Below the pieces are notes generated by a model. The model saw only the letters and a program-made list of their open reading frames with translations. It was not told the DNA's origin and did no database searches. From an uncultured Muribaculaceae bacterium (GTDB lineage Bacteria > Bacteroidota > Bacteroidia > Bacteroidales > Muribaculaceae), in contig CAJUFH010000070.1 in the NCBI GenBank assembly GCA_910585755.1, positions 1 through 12,597 of the forward strand: DNA of 12,597 bases, in the 5' to 3' direction. Numbering within the stretch: the first letter of the stretch is position 1; every line of letters starts with the position of its first letter. Shown piece by piece: positions 7,805 through 12,597 of the stretch. The position numbers and the translations under genes were made by a program.

Positions 7805-8920
7805 ATGGCGTTTAACGACAAGACAATAGCGCCCCCTGACGGCGGCGCTATTGTCCTCCCGGGGGAGGAACCGAAAGCGCTCGCGTCGATGGGGCGCCGC
7901 TTTCCGGCGCTCGACCTGCTGAGGGTCGTGGCCATAATCGCCGTGATTTCCTGCCACTCGCTCCCCGGAGAAATGCAGGAGCGCCTGTGGAAGGACCTCC
8001 CGATGGTTGCCTTCATCAGCACGCTGTTCATCCTATCGGGAGCGCTCCTGCTGCCCGTTTCCGAAACCCTCGGAGTCTTTTTCCGCAAGCGCCTCAAGCG
8101 AGTTTTCATCCCGCTGGCAATATGGTCGGTCGTCTACGCCGCCGTCTACTATTTCCAGGGGGAGCGGACGCTGCTGGAAACCGTCAAATCATTCCGCGAC
8201 ATACTGTTCCGTTCCAACTTCCCGCCCGGTTGGTTCTGCTACGCCATCGGCGGAATCTATCTCTTCGCCCCGGTAATCTCCCCCTGGCTGCGTCAGGCCG
8301 GGCGCCGGCAGATTGAAATCTACCTTTTTGTCTGGCTCATATCGCTCAACATACCCTATTTCGGCATAAAGACCGACATAAGCGCAGGGTTCTTCGCAAT
8401 GTTCTATAACTGCATGGGTTACTGCGTCGCGGGAGTTTATCTCGTCCATTACGCCATTCCCAGGCCCCCGTCGTGGAAAATATGGCTTCCGGCGCTGCTG
8501 ATTGTGACAGTCTATCCCCTTTACACGCGCCTCCACAACGGCTGGCAAGGATACGCCGAAGCATATTACGTCACCCCCAACTGCGCCGAAGCCGCCCTCG
8601 GCATCCCCCTCTTCATCCTCTTCTGGAAACTCTTTGGCGGCTGGAAGCAGCTCGCCTCCCCCGCCCTGCCGACCTCAGGGCAATCCGCGGCCTCAATGCG
8701 CAGTAAACTCTCGGCTATGTTTGACGCCATATTACGAGAGTTGAGTCTCGACAGCTTCGGAGTTTACCTAATCCACTGGCTCTTCATCTTCCACATTCTT
8801 TATCCCTACTTCCCTGGCTGGCATCCCTCCTGGGCAACCTACCTTCTGACCCTCGCCGTCTGCTTCCCAGCGGCCGCCCTCCTCCGCCGCCTCCCCCTCA
8901 TCGGCCCCTACCTCATGTAA
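7805..8920 (+). CDS. Acyltransferase-3 family membrane protein (O-acetyltransferase-like)
   Basis: Probable multi-pass inner-membrane enzyme moving acyl groups, usually acetyl from acetyl-CoA, onto extracytoplasmic glycans or other surface polymers. The 371 residues match the family in layout. The hallmark first segment LDLLRVVAIIAVISCHS is at 36-52 with Arg40 and His51, followed by about nine more hydrophobic stretches, including FIPLAIWSVVYAAVYYF, PGWFCYAIGGIYLFAPVISPW and the late SFGVYLIHWLFIFHI. It resembles the OafA/WecH group, but the substrate cannot be told. The start is uncertain. ATG 7805 lies 10 nt after trxA and adds a non-family N-terminus rich in Pro and Gly encoded by a hairpin. 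ATG 7889 would give MGRRFPALDLLR, directly before the first membrane helix. No clear terminator follows; a weak 5-bp stem lies at 8921-8934. Confidence 0.85.
   Translation: MAFNDKTIAPPDGGAIVLPGEEPKALASMGRRFPALDLLRVVAIIAVISCHSLPGEMQERLWKDLPMVAFISTLFILSGALLLPVSETLGVFFRKRLKRVFIPLAIWSVVYAAVYYFQGERTLLETVKSFRDILFRSNFPPGWFCYAIGGIYLFAPVISPWLRQAGRRQIEIYLFVWLISLNIPYFGIKTDISAGFFAMFYNCMGYCVAGVYLVHYAIPRPPSWKIWLPALLIVTVYPLYTRLHNGWQGYAEAYYVTPNCAEAALGIPLFILFWKLFGGWKQLASPALPTSGQSAASMRSKLSAMFDAILRELSLDSFGVYLIHWLFIFHILYPYFPGWHPSWATYLLTLAVCFPAAALLRRLPLIGPYLM
7822..7855 (+). terminator. Strong inverted repeat after trxA (possible terminator or attenuator)
   Basis: A perfect 12-bp inverted repeat, GACAATAGCGCC (7822-7833) with GGCGCTATTGTC (7844-7855), and a 10-nt loop. 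It is followed at once by a second small stem, CCTCC (7855-7859) with GGAGG (7864-7868). It begins 28 nt after the trxA stop, the normal place for a terminator, but lies within the first 17 codons of the acyltransferase if that starts at 7805. No U-run follows, so termination is uncertain. Confidence 0.45.
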
Positions 8921-8980
8921 CCCTTCCAAAAGGGAAAGCGTCATTTATTCACTTGGCCACAAGAGCTTAACCATTATATC

Positions 8981-9021
8981 CCACACGATTAATAATTCCA
9001 CACGATTATACCGCACGATAA
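8981..9021 (+). repeat. Tandem CCACACGATTA motif, three copies
   Basis: CCACACGATTA occurs at 8981-8991 and again at 8998-9008 (period 17), with a degenerate third copy CCGCACGATAA at 9011-9021 (period 13). The sequence between copies is AT-rich. It could be a small regulatory or protein-binding array or a decayed edge of the neighbouring repeat element. There are too few copies and too little spacer for a CRISPR. Confidence 0.6.
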
Positions 9022-9043
9022 TCCTCAGCTCACACTCCGACTG

Positions 9044-9164
9044 AGCGCCCGGAGGGCGCGGGCCCGTGGTAATAAAAAGGATTAAGGAAGATAAGGGGCA
9101 CACAGATTTTGGTGATAGCGCAAGGCGCTATAACACGGATGCGACGGATAAACACAGATTTTCC
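9044..9164 (-). repeat. Left arm of a large imperfect inverted repeat
   Basis: The reverse complement of this segment aligns nearly end to end with 9247-9370. Shared blocks in the same order are AAAATCTGTG, ATCYGTCGCATCCGTG, TTGCG, AAAATCYGTGTG, and a terminal CCACGG-CCCGC-CCCTCCGGGCGCT. It carries two perfect small hairpins: GCGCCC-GGA-GGGCGC at 9045-9059 and ATAGCGC-AAG-GCGCTAT at 9115-9131. The second hairpin differs in sequence from the matching part of the other arm. The ATCTGTG/ATCCGTG word pattern is of the sort found in interspersed intergenic repeats of many genomes. Confidence 0.75.
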
Positions 9165-9246
9165 TTTTGTGAAGGAGGGATTAGGCTCGTTAAATAAACA
9201 TACGGTTATTGCTATAACCCGCAGTCGGCGTATAAAGTATGCGACA

Positions 9247-9370
9247 AAAAAATCTGTGAAAATCTGTCGCATCCGTGGGGGAGCTTGCGACCCAAAAATC
9301 CGTGTGTTCCCACTCCTTCCTATCCCCTCTTAAACACCCTGATTCCACGGACCCGCACCCTCCGGGCGCT
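9247..9370 (+). repeat. Right arm of the large imperfect inverted repeat
   Basis: Opposite-orientation copy of 9044-9164, separated from it by 82 bp. The spacer contains a perfect hairpin GGTTAT-TGCT-ATAACC at 9204-9219. The arm starts with an A-run and AATCTGTG at 9251-9258 and ends with the GC-rich hairpin GCACCC-TCC-GGGCGC at 9355-9369, where one base pair of the left-arm hairpin is lost (A against C). Transcribed as one RNA, both arms would pair into a long imperfect stem of about 120 bp. Confidence 0.75.
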
Positions 9371-9405
9371 TCCACCAAGCCCACCGACACAAATCACCGC
9401 GCCTC

Positions 9406-9458
9406 ACCCCTCCGGGGTTCGACACGGTGTTACTCACAGACCCGCACCCTCCGGGCGC
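9406..9458 (+). repeat. Two further TCC-loop hairpins
   Basis: ACCCC-TCC-GGGGT at 9406-9418 and GCACCC-TCC-GGGCGC at 9444-9458 repeat the architecture of the hairpins ending the large inverted repeat arms. The second is a near-exact direct copy of 9351-9370, with the shared word CCCGCACCCTCCGGGCGCT. The first keeps the loop while the stem has a different paired sequence. Confidence 0.55.
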
Positions 9459-9548
9459 TCCGCGGGCGAATGTAACTTCGGCCTCGTCTTTTTCGACCTC
9501 GTCTTTTTTGCCTTCTGTAGCCAACTCGCCACAATTCCAAAACAAACA

Positions 9549-9583
9549 GGAGAGGAAACTGATTAAATCAGCCTCCTCTCCTT
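9549..9583 (-). terminator. Rho-independent terminator of the surface-protein operon
   Basis: A 9-bp stem (9549-9557 with 9575-9583), a 2x2 internal loop, then a 5-bp stem (9560-9564 with 9568-9572) and a TAA loop. On the minus strand it is followed by GTTTGTTTTGG. It lies about 95 nt past the stop of the 650-aa gene, just beyond the T9SS-tail remnant, and is far from the rightward acyltransferase. Confidence 0.75.
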
Positions 9584-9598
9584 ATTTGTAGCCTCAGG

Positions 9599-9673
9599 TC
9601 AATGTACAATAACCTTTCTTCCATCATTGGAAATCCTTATGCCCGGGGTACTGCCGCACTCAATATTCGTGTA
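9599..9673 (-). pseudogene. Probable remnant of a T9SS-type C-terminal tail
   Basis: Minus-strand reading from 9673 to the TGA at 9601-9599 gives 24 residues ending in GIRISNDGRKVIVH. That ending resembles the last strand pair of type A sorting domains (pattern G-I/V-Y-hydrophobic-x-x-G-x-K-hydrophobic-x-V-K). It has no start codon and begins right after an in-frame TAA. It lies 5 nt past the stop of the 650-aa gene in a different frame. It could be a leftover of an earlier gene end or of the tail of the 650-aa protein. The stretch is short, so the call is tentative. Confidence 0.4.
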
Positions 9674-9678
9674 TTACC

Positions 9679-11631
9679 TCATCTTACCAAATGGTAAGTA
9701 AATCCATCGGGCTGACTGATTACGAGAGTATTCTCTGTTAATTCGTCAATATGCCATTTCTGAACATCGCCGTTATCCTTATACATCGTCAATATATCAT
9801 CGTCCCACGAAAAAGTGCAAGAATATGTGACATTCTCATTCCTGTTAGCATAGTAATATGTCTGAGACATTGTATAGTCCTCGTTCAGCGACATTGACAG
9901 TAACTTAGCGTTCGGGGGAGTAGTATTCCAAACACAGGTATACTTACCGAAAATCGGAATCTCCTCAAGATCGTATGACGGTTCCGCAACCATCTCCACA
10001 CCCATTGTCTTAACCAAAGGCCGGACGGTATAATTTCCCTTTGAATCAAGCCCTGTGAAGTAAGTCGCGACAGATGAACTTGGGCCTTCGTAATCAGAGT
10101 GATAATAGACCTTTTTAACAGACTTGTCCTTTTTGTCAATTAAAGCAAGGCCCAAATCACATGGCACAGTGTTACCGGAAGCCATAGTTCTTGCGCTAAC
10201 TGCGGATTTTCCAGACCGCTCGGCGTAGGTATCACTGAAAGAGGGCACAAAATCCAACTGTTCAAATGGCTCGAAGCCGTTGAACATTTCGAAGATTGTC
10301 TGATCATAACTTTTACTCCAACCGAACAGATGAAATTCTGCCGCGCCGGACTTATATGTTCCTTTTTCAATCTTTGCTTGAGAGACACGCCTATAATAAT
10401 CCGGGGATGTCAAAGCGTCTGCAGCATCTCTTTTTGACGGAACCCAATTTCCCTTAGCCTCCAAACCGGTTTCAAACCTCACATCGGCTTTGGCGATGTC
10501 AAGGCTTGAAGTGCAAATAAACGCCACGCCAAGCTCCACATATACCCCGGCAGACACGCTACCGCTGACAGTGAATTCCCCTTCATAGCTCTCCCCCGTT
10601 TTTCGGAAATCACAAACGGGACGTAGTTCTCTTTTATTCCTACTCGACCAGTCAAACCGGAATGAATGACGATAGTTGTTTACAAGGGTATGCTTAACAG
10701 CGGCTGTACAGGAAGCGTTGGCGGCGAGGCCGACCTCGATATATATGTCAATCAATGCTTCAGGAATAGGTATTGTTTGTCCCCATAGCTTCAGGTCGTT
10801 ACCAAGTCCTATGGTTCCTGCAACTCTGATTTCATTTGTAATGGATATGTCAGTAATGATTCCAACGCCAAGATTGACACCATATCCGCGTTGGACTACG
10901 ACATAGCCATTGTAATGAAAACTTGGCGCTACTGTAACGTCCCATCCACATTCTCTTCCTATTGATAGCGGAGAATCACCATCATATGTGAAATCAAGCA
11001 ATCCTTTTGTCAAGTCAAACTTCGATGGCGCGGGAGTAAATGTTCCTGAACCGGAGTGCGAGGCTTGTCCGAGAACTTTCGTCGATTGAGGGGCAGGTGT
11101 GCCGCCATCACCTATGACACCGTAGTAGGTCTCAAATATATCAGTCAGTTCAACCGGATCACATTCAATTATAAGTCGCTCAGCATCTTCTATTAGAGCG
11201 TTTACTTTCCCGGCAAACGGAATTGTCAGTTTTTCTCCGTCAGCTTCGACAAAGATAGTCTGGCCGATGGAAGGTATGATTTCAGAGGGGGTCGACTTTT
11301 GGACGAAAAGAGTCAGCTGGTTAGCTGAAACGACATAATCAGACAAAGTAGCTGTCTGATTGACTCCCGATACAAACTCGTTTTCAGGTGTCTCGAATCC
11401 GACATAATCAATCTCGTCAACGGGGATGGAATAAACATTATCCTCGGTCACGAAATTCTGAACAGCAGGGGTTTCCTCTGTCGCCTCAACATAATCGATG
11501 GATACAATATTCTCGGTATCTAACGCGATTACGCCATAAGTGGAGCTATAGATATATAGCGGATGCGCCGTAGCCGCACTCATACCCAGCCATCCGAGCA
11601 GAGCGGATATTATTAGATTTGAATACTTCAT
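9679..11631 (-). CDS. Secreted surface protein of unknown function with lipocalin-like C-terminus
   Basis: I do not recognise a named family. The 650 residues start with a signal peptide (ALLGWLGMSAATA, likely cut after Ala22). There is no lipobox Cys, so it is probably exported to the periplasm or beyond and not a lipoprotein. Residues 23-75 have the VIALDTENIVSIDYV and YSIPVDEIDYVGFETP pattern common in Bacteroidales secreted proteins. Residues about 175-440 are Gly- and Thr-rich beta-type sequence of unknown fold. About 460-557 looks like a fibronectin-III or Ig-like domain (TGLDSKGNYTVRPLVK). About 558-650 looks like a lipocalin-like domain (FGKYTCVWN, then ELTENTLVIS). No T9SS tail ends the frame, though a tail-like remnant lies just downstream. 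The start overlaps the stop of the upstream 158-aa gene (ATGA), indicating translational coupling. The terminator is at 9549-9583. Confidence 0.8.
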   Translation of the reverse strand: MKYSNLIISALLGWLGMSAATAHPLYIYSSTYGVIALDTENIVSIDYVEATEETPAVQNFVTEDNVYSIPVDEIDYVGFETPENEFVSGVNQTATLSDYVVSANQLTLFVQKSTPSEIIPSIGQTIFVEADGEKLTIPFAGKVNALIEDAERLIIECDPVELTDIFETYYGVIGDGGTPAPQSTKVLGQASHSGSGTFTPAPSKFDLTKGLLDFTYDGDSPLSIGRECGWDVTVAPSFHYNGYVVVQRGYGVNLGVGIITDISITNEIRVAGTIGLGNDLKLWGQTIPIPEALIDIYIEVGLAANASCTAAVKHTLVNNYRHSFRFDWSSRNKRELRPVCDFRKTGESYEGEFTVSGSVSAGVYVELGVAFICTSSLDIAKADVRFETGLEAKGNWVPSKRDAADALTSPDYYRRVSQAKIEKGTYKSGAAEFHLFGWSKSYDQTIFEMFNGFEPFEQLDFVPSFSDTYAERSGKSAVSARTMASGNTVPCDLGLALIDKKDKSVKKVYYHSDYEGPSSSVATYFTGLDSKGNYTVRPLVKTMGVEMVAEPSYDLEEIPIFGKYTCVWNTTPPNAKLLSMSLNEDYTMSQTYYYANRNENVTYSCTFSWDDDILTMYKDNGDVQKWHIDELTENTLVISQPDGFTYHLVR

Positions 11632-12104
11632 TTTACCGAGATTTTAAATGTTGAGCCGCCTGTTTTTACGACGTAAACACCCGGTGCGAGCGAGGCGAGC
11701 GATACAGGCGTATCGGGATTCTGCCGGGACGAAATCATTGTATGCCCGGTTGTCGAGAATACAGTTACATCGGCTGCTGATGATAACAATGTCCTTCCGA
11801 TAAGGCGGACATTTACAGAAGTCTCATCATCCGATATATTGACGATTCCGCTCCGGTCCTCTTCAAAACTGTAACTTTTAAGATTTGACAAGGCGAAGAG
11901 AATCTCACCGTCGCCGGTAGTGACAACCATCTCTGTCGGCGTAAATGAGATTCGAGGGGTCGCGCTCAAATCAAAATAGGTAATTGAATTGTCGGCAGCC
12001 TTGACTGCGAGTCGATTTAGGGCTGCTCCCGCAGTCAGGCAGCATACGGACGCGACAAGTAACCATATGATTCGCACTGCGTTTGCGAAAGTGTTTTTAA
12101 CCAT
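11628..12104 (-). CDS. Small secreted protein with T9SS-type C-terminal tail
   Basis: A 158-residue protein with three visible parts. First comes a signal peptide (hydrophobic core IIWLLVASVCCLTAG, likely cut after AGAA near residue 28). A short beta-rich region follows at about 29-85 with the pattern LAVKAADNSITYFDLSATP, then a LSNLKSYSFEE motif seen in many short Bacteroidales secreted proteins. The third part is a C-terminal domain at about 90-158 like type A sorting domains (DVTVFSTTGHTMISS, then SLASLAPGVYVVKTGG, ending FKISVK). Such tails direct outer-membrane passage by the type IX system, but most cargo has a large catalytic or adhesive body; here almost nothing lies between signal and tail. 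The stop overlaps the start of the 650-aa gene by ATGA. The leader is A/T-rich and no consensus promoter was found in 12105-12172, so it may be read from further upstream. Confidence 0.8.
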   Translation of the reverse strand: MVKNTFANAVRIIWLLVASVCCLTAGAALNRLAVKAADNSITYFDLSATPRISFTPTEMVVTTGDGEILFALSNLKSYSFEEDRSGIVNISDDETSVNVRLIGRTLLSSAADVTVFSTTGHTMISSRQNPDTPVSLASLAPGVYVVKTGGSTFKISVK

Positions 12105-12172
12105 TATTATTCAACTTATTTTAAATGAGATAGACTTGTTTACGAATAGTCCTAAGAGGAAATCGCACGTTA

Positions 12173-12583
12173 TCATATCACGAGTTTTTCCACGCGGGCA
12201 CCATCCCTGAGTATATAGATTCCGCTCGGCAGCGTTATCGAGAAACTACCTTGGCCAGAATAGACAACCCTGCCATTGATGTCGTAGACAGAGCATCCAT
12301 TAGCGCAGCCGGTAACTGTAAGATTTCCGGCAGATACAGAAATTATCGGCACGTTATCAGGGATTTCCTCTAACCCAGTATGGTATTTGTCAAACACAAC
12401 GCTTATGTCATGGTCGTCATTGACCTCGGGAATCTCATATACTCCAGCGACAGCCTGTGCGGGAATTCCATCCACCGCGATTGACTCAAACACATATTCC
12501 GGTGCGGGGTCTGCGACCAGGCGTAGCGAAGCTCCCTCTTTGATGAGACTGTCTAACAAGTTTGGGCAGTCTCTTTTTATGGT
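12173..12583 (-). pseudogene. C-terminal fragment of a T9SS-type surface protein
   Basis: The frame is open from 12583 to the TGA at 12175-12173 but has no ATG and no signal peptide, and an in-frame TAG stands at 12586-12584. The only alternative initiators are a TTG at 12559 and a GTG near 12500. The N-terminal half reads like the end of a divergent InlB-type beta repeat (RLVADPAPEYVFESIAVDG, then YEIPEVNDDHDISVVFD). The C-terminal half is a type A sorting-domain-like tail (NLTVTGCANGCSVYDINGRV, ending SGIYILRDGARVEKLVI). Full-length relatives of this type are much longer, so this appears to be the 3' end of a larger gene cut by a deletion, insertion or frameshift. A sequence error near a contig end is also possible. 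It is 68 nt upstream of the 158-aa gene on the same strand. Confidence 0.6.
12545..12573 (+). other. Terminator-like hairpin at the break point of the fragment
   Basis: On the plus strand GAGACTGTCTAA (12545-12556) can pair with TTGGGCAGTCTC (12562-12573), using two G-U wobbles, and is followed by TTTTTATGG. In minus-strand RNA those wobbles become A-C mismatches, so the structure favours plus-strand transcripts, although all nearby genes are on the minus strand. It may be chance, the end of a rightward unit, or part of an inserted element. Confidence 0.3.
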
Positions 12584-12597
12584 CTAAACAGGCTAAA

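Larger units (their letters stand above)
8921..9598. other. Repeat-rich intergenic region without a gene
   Basis: About 680 bp between the convergent ends of the acyltransferase and the 650-aa surface protein. I see no supported coding sequence: short open frames on both strands lack family features and coincide with the repeats. From left to right it contains a tandem CCACACGATTA motif, a large inverted repeat around 9044-9370, further GC-rich TCC-loop hairpins, a 15-nt period repeat (CCTCGTCTTTTT at 9482-9493 and 9497-9508) and the terminator of the leftward surface operon. Confidence 0.7.

Noticed and set aside
8981..9021. CRISPR array
   Set aside because: Only three 11-nt copies with spacers of 2-6 nt and no cas genes; far from CRISPR dimensions.
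9275..9566. Short overlapping open frames within the repeat region
   Set aside because: They are made of the repeat sequence itself (Pro/Arg-rich translations), differ between the arms in frame, and lack a credible start context.
12547..12597. Insertion sequence end at the right edge
   Set aside because: The inverted repeat there is imperfect and too little sequence lies beyond it to show a transposase or a target duplication; kept only as a hypothesis.

Overview
The window looks like a chromosomal piece of a member of the Bacteroidales, plausibly a Muribaculaceae-type gut bacterium. This is an inference from several signals. Promoters fit the Bacteroidetes form (TTTG, about 20 nt, TAnnTTTG), and genes lack Shine-Dalgarno sites. 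MetK and DnaE have the longer forms I associate with Bacteroidetes. The secreted proteins at the right end carry C-terminal tails of the type IX secretion (T9SS) type A kind. I could not run a search, so the family-level assignment is tentative.

Positions 1-3450 are a leftward housekeeping block. It holds guaB (IMP dehydrogenase), metK (S-adenosylmethionine synthase) and tRNA-Cys(GCA). Each has a terminator-like hairpin behind it, and guaB and the tRNA have near-ideal promoters. A further promoter at 48-79 fires out of the left edge toward a gene outside the window. Positions 3450-8920 run rightward: dnaE (replicative DNA polymerase III alpha with an apparently intact PHP metal site), then trxA (thioredoxin) after 18 nt, then a multi-pass acyltransferase-3 family membrane protein after 10 nt. 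This spacing suggests one transcription unit. However, a perfect 12-bp inverted repeat sits in the first codons of the acyltransferase and may be a trxA terminator or attenuator.

Positions 8921-9598 hold no convincing gene but are full of repeats. A ~120-bp sequence is present twice in inverted orientation around an 82-bp spacer. A family of GC-rich hairpins shares a TCC loop. A short tandem motif (CCACACGATTA) lies just to the left. This looks like an interspersed, possibly mobile, non-coding element.

Positions 9599-12597 are a leftward cluster of cell-surface genes, visibly more AT-rich than the housekeeping part. From upstream to downstream it has three members. The first is a start-less C-terminal fragment of a T9SS-type protein at the right edge. 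The second is a 158-aa secreted protein with a T9SS-like tail. The third, joined by an ATGA overlap, is a 650-aa secreted protein of unknown function with an FN3-like region and a lipocalin-like C-terminal domain. Just past its stop codon, in another reading frame, is what reads as the last ~24 residues of another T9SS-like tail. The pattern suggests recombination or decay among surface-protein genes. The two-gene surface cassette is the best candidate here for something undescribed; the rest of the window is conventional.
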